From assembly GCA_964399985.1 (NCBI GenBank), contig CAYNRY010000001.1, positions 682,001 through 746,000 of the forward strand: a DNA stretch of 64,000 nt, read 5' to 3'. The notes beneath the pieces were generated by a model. It had not been told where the DNA came from and made no database searches. It was given only the letters and a program-made list of their open reading frames with translations. Below, piece by piece: positions 45,934 to 54,353 of this stretch. This DNA is from Micavibrio_B sp964399985 (lineage in GTDB: Bacteria; Pseudomonadota; Alphaproteobacteria; Micavibrionales; Micavibrionaceae). The stretch's first letter is position 1, and each line of letters starts with the position of its first letter. Position numbers and translations under genes: made by a program.

Positions 45934-48597
45934 ATGCTCGACAAAACTTTCGACCCGAAGCAAATAGAACAAATTCATTATAAGAAATGGGAAGCCGCCG
46001 GCATCTTTGCTGCCGATCCTAAATCGGATAAGAAGCCGTTCGTTATCATGATGCCGCCGCCGAATGTGACGGGGTCATTGCATATGGGCCATGCGCTCAA
46101 CAACACGCTACATGATATCCTTGTTCGTTATAACCGGATGAACGGCAAAGATACGTTGTGGCAGCCGGGAACGGACCATGCAGGGATCGCAACACAAATG
46201 GTTGTCGAGCGTCAGCTCAATGCCGAAGGGCAAAACCGCCGTGAGATGGGGCGCGAAAAATTCCTGGAGAAAGTCTGGGAGTGGAAAGAATTTTCCGGCG
46301 GCACGATCACCAACCAGCAGCGCCGTCTAGGAACGACGCCGGACTGGCAGCGTGAACGCTTTACGATGGACGAGGGCATGAACGCCGCCGTCCGCAAAGC
46401 TTTCGTTCAGCTTCATAAAGAAGGTTTGATTTATAAAGACAAGCGTCTCGTCAATTGGGATCCGAAATTGCAAACTGCCGTGTCCGATCTCGAAGTCGAG
46501 ATGGTCGAGACCAAGGGCAATATGTACTATATCAACTATCCGGTAGAAGGCAGCGAAGAGCGTTTCATTACGATTGCAACGACGCGCCCTGAGACAATGC
46601 TCGGCGATACGGCGATTGTCGTCAATCCGGAAGATGAAAGATATAAAGACGTCGTTGGCAAGTTCGCCGTTTTACCGATTGTCGGGCGCTTGATCAAGAT
46701 TATCTCCGATGATTATGTCGATGTCGAATACGGCACCGGCGCGATGAAGGTTACGCCCGCGCATGACTTTAATGACTTCGAGCTGGGTAAGCGTCACAAT
46801 CTTGAACAGATCAATGTGTTCGATGTACAGGCGCGTATCAACGAAAACGCGCCGGAAGAATATCAAGGGATGGATCGTTTCGAAGCGCGCAAAAAATTGC
46901 TCGCCGAACTCGAAAGCCTCGATCTTCTCATCAAGATCGAGCCACACACCCATGCCGTGCCGCATGACGAAAAATCAAAACAGACGGTGATCGAGCCGTT
47001 CCTGACGGATCAATGGTATTGTGACGCGGCAACGCTGGCGAAACCTGCCATAGAAGCGGTGGAAACAGGCAAAACGAAATTCGTACCCGAGAACTGGTCG
47101 AAGACTTATTTTGAATGGATGAGGAATATTCAGCCTTGGTGTATTTCGCGTCAGCTATGGTGGGGCCACCAGATTCCGGCATGGTATTCTGAAGACGGCG
47201 AAATCTTTGTCGCCGAAACCGAAGAAGAAGCTTATGCAGCGGCAAAAGCCAAGCTGGGTAATGATGTAAAACTTACCCGTGATGAAGACGTTCTCGATAC
47301 TTGGTTTTCATCCGCGATGTGGCCGTTCTCTACATTAGGCTGGCCGGAGAAAACGCCGGAGCTTGATAAATATTATCCGGGCGATTTGCTGATTACAGGC
47401 TTTGATATTATCTTCTTCTGGGTTGCACGCATGATGATGATGGGGCAACACTTTATGGGCGATGTGCCGTTCAAGACGGTTTATATCCATGCGCTTGTCC
47501 GTGACGCCAAAGGACAGAAAATGTCCAAGTCGAAAGGCAATGTTGTCGATCCACTCGACATCGTCGAGAAATATGGCGCGGATGCGCTTCGCTTTACGCT
47601 GTCGGCTTTGGCGGCGCAGGGACGTGATGTCAAAATGTCGGAAGACCGCGTCGAAGGATATCGCAACTTTGCGACCAAGCTGTGGAACGCAACCCGCTTT
47701 TGCGAGATGAACGGATGCAATCCGCCGGGTAAGGATTTCAACCCGCTCGGCGTTCAGCATACGATCAATCGCTGGATTATCGGGCAGGTGGCTGACACCA
47801 AGAAGCAATTGGAAGAGGCATTCGAAGCCTACCGTTTTAACGATGCCGCGAATGTCATCTATCAATTCGTCTGGGGCATGTTCTGTGACTGGTATATCGA
47901 ATTCACGAAACCTTTGCTAGGTGAAGCCAATTCGGATGAAGCTCTAAAACAGGAAACGCGTGACACGACCGGTTGGGTACTCGATCAAATCCTGCTGCTA
48001 CTTAATCCGTTTATGCCGTTTATCACGGAAGAATTATACGAGAGCATTGCTGTACGCGAGAGCGGATCTTTCCTGATGACGCAAAGCTGGCCGCAATATG
48101 AAAGCAAGACGTATAACGTCAACGCGGCGAAAGAGATCGACTGGCTGATCCGCACCATCACCGAAATCCGCTCGGTGCGTTCCGATATGAACGTGCCACC
48201 GAAAGCGATGATCCGTTTGCTGGTCCAAGGCGCGAGCGAGGATACAAAAGGCCGTTTCGGCACCTATGACGAAGTCTTGCGCCGCATGGCCAAGATCGAA
48301 GGCGCCGAGTTTGTAACGTCAGCACCGAAGGGCGCGGTACAGACCGTTGTTGACGAAGCGACATTGATCCTGCCGATTGCCGATATCATCGATCTCGATA
48401 AAGAACGCGCGCGGTTGAAAAAGGAAATCGAAAGATTGAATTCAGATCTGGTCAAGATCAATGCAAAGCTCGACAATCAGGATTTTATGTCGCGTGCATC
48501 TGATGAGATTGTCGAGGAGCAAAAGCAGCGGAAAGTGACAGCGGAAACAACGCTGAATAAATTGTCGCAGGCGTTGAAGCATCTGGAAGCGGCTTAG
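45934..48597 (+). CDS. valS: Valyl-tRNA synthetase
   Basis: A class Ia synthetase charging tRNA-Val, with CP1 editing. The HIGH-type motif is PPPNVTGSLHMGHALNN (about residue 43), the editing domain has TTRPETMLGDTAI, and the KMSKS loop is GQKMSKSKGNVVDP (about residue 530). The anticodon-binding domain follows, then the C-terminal coiled-coil arm (IDLDKERARLKKEIERLNSD). The ATG at 45934 (MLDKTFDPKQIEQ), behind AGGA, is preferred over a GTG 8 codons upstream inside the repeat. It gives 887 aa, the normal length. Confidence 0.96.
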   Translation: MLDKTFDPKQIEQIHYKKWEAAGIFAADPKSDKKPFVIMMPPPNVTGSLHMGHALNNTLHDILVRYNRMNGKDTLWQPGTDHAGIATQMVVERQLNAEGQNRREMGREKFLEKVWEWKEFSGGTITNQQRRLGTTPDWQRERFTMDEGMNAAVRKAFVQLHKEGLIYKDKRLVNWDPKLQTAVSDLEVEMVETKGNMYYINYPVEGSEERFITIATTRPETMLGDTAIVVNPEDERYKDVVGKFAVLPIVGRLIKIISDDYVDVEYGTGAMKVTPAHDFNDFELGKRHNLEQINVFDVQARINENAPEEYQGMDRFEARKKLLAELESLDLLIKIEPHTHAVPHDEKSKQTVIEPFLTDQWYCDAATLAKPAIEAVETGKTKFVPENWSKTYFEWMRNIQPWCISRQLWWGHQIPAWYSEDGEIFVAETEEEAYAAAKAKLGNDVKLTRDEDVLDTWFSSAMWPFSTLGWPEKTPELDKYYPGDLLITGFDIIFFWVARMMMMGQHFMGDVPFKTVYIHALVRDAKGQKMSKSKGNVVDPLDIVEKYGADALRFTLSALAAQGRDVKMSEDRVEGYRNFATKLWNATRFCEMNGCNPPGKDFNPLGVQHTINRWIIGQVADTKKQLEEAFEAYRFNDAANVIYQFVWGMFCDWYIEFTKPLLGEANSDEALKQETRDTTGWVLDQILLLLNPFMPFITEELYESIAVRESGSFLMTQSWPQYESKTYNVNAAKEIDWLIRTITEIRSVRSDMNVPPKAMIRLLVQGASEDTKGRFGTYDEVLRRMAKIEGAEFVTSAPKGAVQTVVDEATLILPIADIIDLDKERARLKKEIERLNSDLVKINAKLDNQDFMSRASDEIVEEQKQRKVTAETTLNKLSQALKHLEAA

Positions 48598-48600
48598 AAT

Positions 48601-49344
48601 TTATCTTTCGACAAGAGCTAGATAATAAGCATAAGCGGTGCCTGATGAACCTTGCATGCAAAAATCAGGATGACCATTTAATTCAGGACTGCTTAAGATA
48701 GCGGTTCCTGAAAGGCTGCCATTGGTATAAGAACCGCTTGTACCTGTAAAAGCAAAAACAGGCGGGGCACCTGAAGGATTGACTACCCCGACAAGATCGT
48801 TAATTGCAATACAGGTTTTCAAACTAATTTGAACAAGTCTGAAGACAATGTCGTTAGCAGAAACTGTACCCGCTGCGCCGTCCGTTCCAACTCCTGTAAT
48901 CTGGTGAATATATAAACTGGCATGGCCGGTTTTATTAGTTGTAGCAGTTGCATTCGGATCAGCCGTCAAAGCGTCAGCCACGGGCACTATTGGAATTATA
49001 CCGCCCCCTGCAGGGTCGAATAAATTACATTTTTTACTTGAGGGGGCATTGCTGTTTGGGGACATACCCGGTGTCGCAGCACCATCATTTCTCTGGTAAA
49101 TGCTGTTGCTGAAATCCAGAGTATCATCCGTGCAGCCGTTACTTACTTTCATGCGCATTACCGCACTTCGTAGCGCAGCGCCGTATTGAATAATGGCAGC
49201 TGCGTTTGCTTTGGCTTTCTCTGGATCAGCATTACCGCCGCTGGAACGGTTAGAAGATGTGACGGCATAAGAGAGGGCCGCAAATAGCGCCACGGCGATC
49301 AATATAAGAAAAAGAACGTTTCCGGATTGGTAATTTGGTGTCAT
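48601..49344 (-). CDS. Pilin-like tandem paralogue 4, 247 aa
   Basis: The last of four tandem paralogues. A short N-terminus (MTPNYQSGN) precedes a 19-residue hydrophobic helix (VLFLILIAVALFAALSYAV), then a helical spine and an exported domain with paired Cys. Landmarks shared by all four are NGCTDDTLDFSN.IY, a CNLFDPAGGG.IPIVPVADAL-type block, K-T-C-IAINDLVGVxNPSGAPP, and a NGSLSGTAIL ... PDFC end. The N-terminus resembles type IV pilins or pseudopilins in layout but lacks the GFTLIE motif and Glu5. No pilus assembly gene is nearby. It ends 4 bases from convergent valS. Confidence 0.8.
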   Translation of the reverse strand: MTPNYQSGNVLFLILIAVALFAALSYAVTSSNRSSGGNADPEKAKANAAAIIQYGAALRSAVMRMKVSNGCTDDTLDFSNSIYQRNDGAATPGMSPNSNAPSSKKCNLFDPAGGGIIPIVPVADALTADPNATATTNKTGHASLYIHQITGVGTDGAAGTVSANDIVFRLVQISLKTCIAINDLVGVVNPSGAPPVFAFTGTSGSYTNGSLSGTAILSSPELNGHPDFCMQGSSGTAYAYYLALVER

Positions 49345-49397
49345 TGAAATATTATATCGGAATAGCCTTTGATTTTAAAGCTCATCCAAGATATTTT

Positions 49398-50132
49398 TTA
49401 TCGCTCAATCAGGGTAAAAAATATTTGATAGCTGGATACTGTAGGAAAGCTTCTACAGAAAGCAGGTTTACCATTTATATAGGCATCGTCCATGACCATG
49501 GTTGAGGTTAGAGAGCCATTCGTATACGTTCCCCAGCTGCCTGAAGTTGCCGGATCAGGAGGCGAGCCTGAAGGATTATTTACATTCATTAAATCATTAA
49601 AAGCTTTGCACGTGGCTTGATTGGGAAAGTTAAGAACTAATACAACATCATTGGATGCCGCAACGCCCGCATTGTCTGTTCCAATTTCTTTTATTTGCAA
49701 TACCCTGATTGCTCCATGGCCGAGCTTGCTTGTTGTCGTAGTTTGTAATGCGCTGTTACTGATATCCAGAGCATCTGCCGTTGGAATAACGGGGACTGCG
49801 CTTCCACCTGCAGGATCAAAAAGATGACAGGATTTATTTAAAGGAGCAGTATTATTGGCATTGATAAGGAGCGTTCCATTATTAAGCTGATAAATAGGAT
49901 TGCTAAAATCTATTGTATCGTCAGTACAGCCTTTACTGAGCTTCATCCTCATAATTGAGTTTCTCAATGATGTACCATATTGCAATATTTGTGCTGCATT
50001 GGTTGCAGCTTTCTCTTTAGAGATCGAACCGCCGCCATTGCGCGTAGAAGACGTCACGGCATAAGCGAGTGCGGCAAAAAGAGCGACCGCTATCAAAATT
50101 AGAAATAGGACGTTGCCGGATTGAGTTTTCAT
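49398..50132 (-). CDS. Pilin-like tandem paralogue 3, 244 aa
   Basis: Starts MKTQSGN then the family's hydrophobic helix (VLFLILIAVALFAALAYAV). Downstream are TNAAQILQYGTSLRNSIMRM, KGCTDDTIDFSNPIYQLN, SCHLFDPAGGSAVPVIPTA, ATCKAFNDLMNVNNPSGSPP and a C-terminal PAFC. The ATG overlaps the stop of the preceding paralogue (ATGA), so they are translated from one mRNA. Conserved Cys positions suggest disulfides outside the cytoplasm. The function is unknown; see paralogue 4 for the family layout. Confidence 0.8.
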   Translation of the reverse strand: MKTQSGNVLFLILIAVALFAALAYAVTSSTRNGGGSISKEKAATNAAQILQYGTSLRNSIMRMKLSKGCTDDTIDFSNPIYQLNNGTLLINANNTAPLNKSCHLFDPAGGSAVPVIPTADALDISNSALQTTTTSKLGHGAIRVLQIKEIGTDNAGVAASNDVVLVLNFPNQATCKAFNDLMNVNNPSGSPPDPATSGSWGTYTNGSLTSTMVMDDAYINGKPAFCRSFPTVSSYQIFFTLIER

Positions 50133-50860
50133 CGGTCTAGTATCGAAAAATATAAGCTGTAATAGGGTGATTTAAACACACAATAACCATGAATTCCACT
50201 TGTTGACGCATCGCCAATTATCTTGCTGGCAACTAATGATCCATCTGCGTATCCACCTAAGGAGCCGGTTTCGACGATAGGAGGTGGATTGCCGCCCGGG
50301 TTAGTTACGCCCATAATATCGTTAACGGCGATACAGGTATCCTTTGTTAAATAGACTTGACGAATATAGAGATCATTTGCAGACTCTGTCCCGGCGGGAC
50401 CATCGGAGCCAACGCCAAGCATCTGGCCAACATTAAATGTCATGGCTCCCGCTCTCCAGGCCGTTGGAGAGACGAGATCGGGATGGTCCAAATCCAAAGC
50501 GCTTGCGACGGGATATACGGGTAATACATTCCCTCCTTTAGAAGAAAAAACATGACAGCTTTCATCAGCAGGTGCTGTTGCATTGCCAGCGTTAAGCAGA
50601 CTTCCGTTTATCCTAGTATAAACGGTATTACTCAAATCCAATGTAGAATCTGTGCATCCGTTAACGGATTTGATGCGGTTTATATTAATCCGCATTGCGG
50701 TAGCTAATTGAATAATTTGCGCAGCATTTGCACGGGCTTTCTCTTTGGAAATGGAATTTCCGCTCGTCCGGTTGGTTGAGCTTACTGTATAAGAAAGTGC
50801 GCCAAAGAGGGCCACACCAATCAATATCAGAAAAAAAGCATTGCCGGATTGTGATTCCAT
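50129..50860 (-). CDS. Pilin-like tandem paralogue 2, 243 aa
   Basis: MESQSGNAFFLILIGVALFG opens a slightly diverged hydrophobic helix. The rest follows the family: NGCTDSTLDLSNTVY, SCHVFSSKGGNVLPVYPVA (DPAG replaced by SSKG), DTCIAVNDIMGVTNPGGNPP and a Cys-containing end. It is the most divergent of the four. The stop overlaps the start of paralogue 3. A decayed terminator copy lies between it and paralogue 1. Confidence 0.8.
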   Translation of the reverse strand: MESQSGNAFFLILIGVALFGALSYTVSSTNRTSGNSISKEKARANAAQIIQLATAMRININRIKSVNGCTDSTLDLSNTVYTRINGSLLNAGNATAPADESCHVFSSKGGNVLPVYPVASALDLDHPDLVSPTAWRAGAMTFNVGQMLGVGSDGPAGTESANDLYIRQVYLTKDTCIAVNDIMGVTNPGGNPPPIVETGSLGGYADGSLVASKIIGDASTSGIHGYCVFKSPYYSLYFSILDR

Positions 50861-50884
50861 TATGCGAGTTTAACGGTTAATATC

Positions 50885-50931
50885 TAAATTCCTATAAAAA
50901 AAGCCCCGGATGTTACCACCCGTGATCAGTT
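50885..50931 (-). repeat. Decayed copy of the rpmE terminator inside the pilin-like array
   Basis: This 47-base segment matches 51693-51740 (the rpmE terminator and flank) except for a few changes. Three of these fall in the stem (CATCCGGGG became CACCCGTG), so the hairpin is weakened while the T-tract remains. It is a fossil of the tandem duplication that made the paralogues. Confidence 0.8.
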
Positions 50932-51668
50932 TAGCGTTCGATCATTACATGGACATATTGATATGCGGTTCCTGTTAATCGGCAAAAAGCAGGTTGTCCA
51001 TTAATCGAGGCGTTATCAAGAATTCCAGTCCCAGCAAATGAGCCATTTGAATATGTGCCGGATGAGCCTGTGCCTGAAAAGGTCGGGGGAGCTCCGCCGG
51101 GATTGGGAATGCCAAGAAGATCATTAATAGCTATGCATGTATTTCTATTCAAATAATTTTGCACCATAGCAAGATCATTGGCTGATGTGGTACCTGCTAT
51201 GTCATCAGTACCAATGCCCTTTACCTGTAGCACTGAAAATATAATGTGACCAAATTTCAAGGCTGTTGGCACAGAAATGCTTGAGTTAGTCAAGTCGAGA
51301 GCATCTGCCGCTGGCACTACGGGACTCATTGCTCCTCCTGCAGGATCAAAAACATGGCAAATTTTTGATGCCGGGGCATTTGAATTGGCTCCATTAGCGG
51401 CTACGTCATTATTTCCGCGGTAAATATTGTTACTAAAGTCTAATGTTGTATCACTGCACCCATTGGAAATTTTTATACGGGTTACTGCGTTTCTAAGGGA
51501 TGTTGCGTATTGAACAATAGCGGCAGCATTTGCTTTGGCTTTATCTTTAGAAACAGATTCGCCGCTATTTCTTGTAGAAGAGGTAACGGCATAAGCGAGT
51601 GCCGCGAAAAGTGCTACCGCAATTAGGATTAAAAACAGGACATTGCCGAATTGATGCTTTGATTCCAT
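50931..51668 (-). CDS. Pilin-like tandem paralogue 1, 245 aa
   Basis: First gene of the array in transcription order. MESKHQFGN precedes VLFLILIAVALFAALAYAVT. Then come AKANAAAIVQYATSLRNAVT, NGCSDTTLDFSNNIYRGN, ICHVFDPAGGAMSPVVPAA, NTCIAINDLLGIPNPGGAPP and QPAFC. The N-terminal helix continues into a Lys/Ala-rich amphipathic helix, as in pilin spines. Only about 25 bases separate its ATG from the rpmE terminator, so its promoter must overlap that terminator or transcription must read through. Confidence 0.8.
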   Translation of the reverse strand: MESKHQFGNVLFLILIAVALFAALAYAVTSSTRNSGESVSKDKAKANAAAIVQYATSLRNAVTRIKISNGCSDTTLDFSNNIYRGNNDVAANGANSNAPASKICHVFDPAGGAMSPVVPAADALDLTNSSISVPTALKFGHIIFSVLQVKGIGTDDIAGTTSANDLAMVQNYLNRNTCIAINDLLGIPNPGGAPPTFSGTGSSGTYSNGSFAGTGILDNASINGQPAFCRLTGTAYQYVHVMIER

Positions 51669-51703
51669 TCCATTACTTTAAACATTAAGCTTTAAATTCA
51701 TAT

Positions 51704-51733
51704 AAAAAAAGCCCCGGATGTTGCCATCCGGGG
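51704..51733 (-). terminator. rpmE intrinsic terminator
   Basis: On the minus strand CCCCGGATG and CATCCGGGG form a perfect 9-base stem with a 4-base loop, followed by seven T. It lies 48 bases after the rpmE stop and directly before the pilin-like array. Confidence 0.93.
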
Positions 51734-51780
51734 ATCAGTTCTACCTCATCAGGATCAACCTGAACTATTGAGAAAAAAGA

Positions 51781-52050
51781 TTACTTCTTGTCGTCTTCTT
51801 TTTTCGTATCTGTATTGGCGGCGCCAGGATGGCTGCCAAGGAAAGAACCAAAACGCTTTTCGAATTTCGAAAGCTGGCCTTTTTCCATGATCTTGACGGT
51901 GCCGCCTTTCCACGCAGGATGTGTCAGCGGGTCGATGTCGAGTTTCATAACATCGCCTAGCTTACCCCATGTAGAGTGTGTTTTGTATTCTGTTCCATCG
52001 GTCATCACGACTGTGATTTCGTGGTAATCCGGGTGTATTTCGGCTTTCAT
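51781..52050 (-). CDS. rpmE: 50S ribosomal protein bL31
   Basis: An 89-residue large-subunit protein of the central protuberance. MKAEIHPDYHEITVVMTDGT, the TTWG-like THSTWGK segment, DIDPLTHPAWKGG and the C-terminal LSKFEKRFGSF are family features. The zinc-binding Cys set is absent, as in alphaproteobacterial L31. The acidic/basic tail (DTKKEDDKK) is variable. The ribosome site is a weak AGGAG-like stretch. It is monocistronic with a strong terminator. Confidence 0.95.
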   Translation of the reverse strand: MKAEIHPDYHEITVVMTDGTEYKTHSTWGKLGDVMKLDIDPLTHPAWKGGTVKIMEKGQLSKFEKRFGSFLGSHPGAANTDTKKEDDKK

Positions 52051-52149
52051 TTACTGCTCCTGAATCTTTGAGAGCCAAGTATATACCAGCGAGGGAGTCG
52101 ATTTGGCAAGAAGTTTAAAAAATATTTTTTAACTAATTAAATCAATGTC

Positions 52150-52192
52150 TTGACTGTTGTCATAAATTTAAATTATATACATATAATGTATA
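52150..52192 (+). promoter_or_regulatory. Promoter and palindrome before the 52217 gene
   Basis: TTGACT (52150-52155) with TTATAT/TATATA at 52173-52179 is a plausible sigma-70 promoter. TATACAT-ATA-ATGTATA (52176-52192) is an inverted repeat over the -10 and start region, and ATGTATATACAT (52186-52197) is a second overlapping palindrome. The ATGTAT/ATACAT arms resemble those at the XRE regulator gene. Confidence 0.45.
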
Positions 52193-52216
52193 TACATAAT
52201 ATTTTACTCTTGTTCC

Positions 52217-52978
52217 ATGCGTAATTCATTTAAGCTTTCGAAAGATTTTAGCGGGTGCGGACCTGCCTACAAACGTGATTTTACAACCTATTGTAATTAC
52301 ATGTGCAATGTCATTGGCTGGAGGCCGCTAAGAGAAAATTTAAGTGACATTGATATGCTCATTTCTCCAGATAAAAGCAACGTCATGAGGATATCAGAAT
52401 ATCATCGTGGTTATTATGATCGTGCATTCGAGGTGCATGCGGATTTATGCATGAGAAATTCGGGTAATCCCTATCTGCAAAAAGTGCATGATCATTTTCG
52501 TTTGGGCGACGGTTCGCACGTTACGATCATGGAGCGGCTGGTATATTTAAGACGTATCGATGAATGTTTAGAGACCAAAAGAAATAAAGATCTCAAGGAT
52601 TTCTATAAATTTATAAATGAGGGATATAAGTATCCCGAGATTGAAGAGAAATTTTTAGGGGATGATAGATTGCGGGAGGCGCTAAGAGCGTTATTCGTTA
52701 CGATAGATTTTTACAATAACAGCAACTATCCGGTCATTGATTATGATCTTGATACGCATTGCTGGAATTTCATGGGACGCTTGATGCCTGACAAATCAAT
52801 CCATCCGGTTTTATCCGATCCATTCCAAAGCATAGATAAAGATAGCGCAAAAGAGATGCACCTAATTGAATTTCTATCACCATGGACGTTACATCTTCGT
52901 CGAAAATTGGGCATAATGGATAATGCCCAATTTCAGAGACTGCCCGAAATAAAGGGAAATTCCTGGGTACTTAATTAG
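52217..52978 (+). CDS. Hypothetical protein, 253 aa
   Basis: Not recognised. Soluble and mainly helical, with many Tyr, Asp and Arg. The N-terminal region has GCGPAYKRDFTTYCNYMCNV (three Cys near residues 14-32). The middle is helical (ERLVYLRRIDECLETKRNKDLKDFY) and the end contains EFLSPWTLHLRRKLGIMD. No signal or membrane segment. The ATG has no evident Shine-Dalgarno sequence; the predicted transcript start is about 30 bases upstream. The gene is AT-rich and alone, followed by a dispersed repeat. No function proposed. Confidence 0.72.
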   Translation: MRNSFKLSKDFSGCGPAYKRDFTTYCNYMCNVIGWRPLRENLSDIDMLISPDKSNVMRISEYHRGYYDRAFEVHADLCMRNSGNPYLQKVHDHFRLGDGSHVTIMERLVYLRRIDECLETKRNKDLKDFYKFINEGYKYPEIEEKFLGDDRLREALRALFVTIDFYNNSNYPVIDYDLDTHCWNFMGRLMPDKSIHPVLSDPFQSIDKDSAKEMHLIEFLSPWTLHLRRKLGIMDNAQFQRLPEIKGNSWVLN

Positions 52979-53002
52979 AAATCCCTGCTTTCGCAGGGAT
53001 GC
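52979..53002. repeat. Partial dispersed palindromic repeat
   Basis: AATCCCTGC-TTTC-GCAGGGATG hairpin directly after the 52217 gene, convergent with fba. It may act as a 3' stabiliser. Confidence 0.6.
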
Positions 53003-53021
53003 AGGAAATGGATAAAGAGAA

Positions 53022-54107
53022 TTAAGCCGCTTTGGAAGCAACTACCCCCTGAGCGACTGATTTGCCTGCTGAGTTGAGATCCTTGAACGCTTCGTTCAGA
53101 CGTTCAATAATGCCTTTTTCGCCCTCACGCAGCCATGCGCGTGGATCGTATTCCTTTTTGTAAGGCTTGCCGCTGTCAGGGTCGATCTGGTGCTTGAAAG
53201 CCGTCATGTTCTTCTCGACATATTTGCCGACGAATTCAGCGAAAGCAAATTGTGTATCGGTATCGATATTCATCTTGAAGACGCCGTAATTCAGGCTCTC
53301 GGTAATCTTGTCTTTTTCAGAGCCGCTGCCGCCATGGAAAACAAGATCAAGCGGGTTGGCAGAAAGATTGCGTTTTTCAGCCACCAGCGCCTGCGAATTT
53401 TTCAAGATGTCAGGGCGGAGCTGGACATTGCCCGGCTTGTAAACGCCATGCACGTTGCCGAAAGAAGCGGCGACGGAGAAATTACCGATCTTGGACAAAA
53501 CGTCGTAAGCGGCAAGAACATCTTCTGGCTGGGTATATAGTTTGGAATTGTCGATATCGTCAGAGCCGACACCGTCTTCTTCGCCGCCGGTGCAGCCAAG
53601 CTCGATTTCAATCGACATATCGATCTTCGCGGCGCGTTCCAGAATGCGAGCGGAGATTTCAATGTTTTCTTCGAGAGACTCTTCGGAAAGATCAATCATG
53701 TGTGATGTAAACAAAGGTTTGCCGTGTGTTTTGTAATAGGCTTCGCCATGCGTCAGTAATTCTTCAACCCATGGCACGAGTTTCTTATTGGCGTGATCAG
53801 TATGAAGGACAACGCAGATGCCGTATTGCTCGGCCAGCAAGTGAACATGATGCGCGGCGGAAACGGCGCCTAAAACTTTTGCCTGAAAGCTGTCCGGCAT
53901 TCCTTTGCCGGCATAGAACTCCGCGCCGCCATTCGAGAGTTGAATAATGACATCCGATTTGTTTTTTGCGGCAGCTTCCATCACGGCGTTGATCGTGCTG
54001 GTGCCGATGACGTTGACGGCGGGCAGGGCGTATTTGCCTTCTTTCGCCGCTTTCACGAGAGCCAGATAATCTTTGCCAGTTACAACGCCAGGTTTCAGAG
54101 AAGTCAT
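53022..54107 (-). CDS. fba: Class II fructose-bisphosphate aldolase
   Basis: A zinc-dependent aldolase (E. coli FbaA type, class IIA) interconverting fructose 1,6-bisphosphate and triose phosphates. Zinc ligands are in VLHTDHANKKL (about residue 107) and ELGCTGGEEDGV, with the phosphate/zinc loop FGNVHGVYKPG and FHGGSGSEKDKI. The length of 361 aa fits. The ATG follows AAGGA. In relatives fba lies near tkt, gap and pgk; here gap and tkt are within 10 kb in the same direction, but pgk is absent. Confidence 0.96.
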   Translation of the reverse strand: MTSLKPGVVTGKDYLALVKAAKEGKYALPAVNVIGTSTINAVMEAAAKNKSDVIIQLSNGGAEFYAGKGMPDSFQAKVLGAVSAAHHVHLLAEQYGICVVLHTDHANKKLVPWVEELLTHGEAYYKTHGKPLFTSHMIDLSEESLEENIEISARILERAAKIDMSIEIELGCTGGEEDGVGSDDIDNSKLYTQPEDVLAAYDVLSKIGNFSVAASFGNVHGVYKPGNVQLRPDILKNSQALVAEKRNLSANPLDLVFHGGSGSEKDKITESLNYGVFKMNIDTDTQFAFAEFVGKYVEKNMTAFKHQIDPDSGKPYKKEYDPRAWLREGEKGIIERLNEAFKDLNSAGKSVAQGVVASKAA

Positions 54108-54155
54108 TTACAAATCCTTGGTTAGGGTAGGCCACTTTTATAAGCATTTAGAATT

Positions 54156-54181
54156 AAAAAAGCCAGCGACGAGGCTGGCTT
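54156..54181 (-). terminator. Terminator of the MarR-like/small ORF operon
   Basis: On the minus strand AAGCCAGC and GCTGGCTT form a perfect 8-base stem with a 6-base loop, followed by six T. It is 25 bases after the 48-aa reading frame's stop. Confidence 0.9.
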
Positions 54182-54206
54182 GAAATTCTATATATCAACC
54201 GAATTA

Positions 54207-54353
54207 TTACGGCTGTTCAGGAGCTTTAACGCCTGCGACCGGGGCGCTGACTGAAAGAGCGGCAGGAGCAGCAATAATGGATGCGCCCAATAACTCTGTT
54301 TGGCGCTTAAAGAAAGCAGATAATTCAGATGTGCCCGTATATTGGCTTGTCAT
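54207..54353 (-). CDS. Small peptide gene coupled to the MarR-like regulator, 48 aa
   Basis: The frame reads MTSQYTGTSELSAFFKRQTE, then the hydrophobic LLGASIIAAPAALSVSAPVA, ending GVKAPEQP. Its ATG overlaps the regulator's stop (TAATG), and a strong terminator follows 25 bases after its stop, which supports a real cotranslated gene. The hydrophobic Ala-rich stretch might associate with membrane. The family is not recognised. Confidence 0.55.
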   Translation of the reverse strand: MTSQYTGTSELSAFFKRQTELLGASIIAAPAALSVSAPVAGVKAPEQP

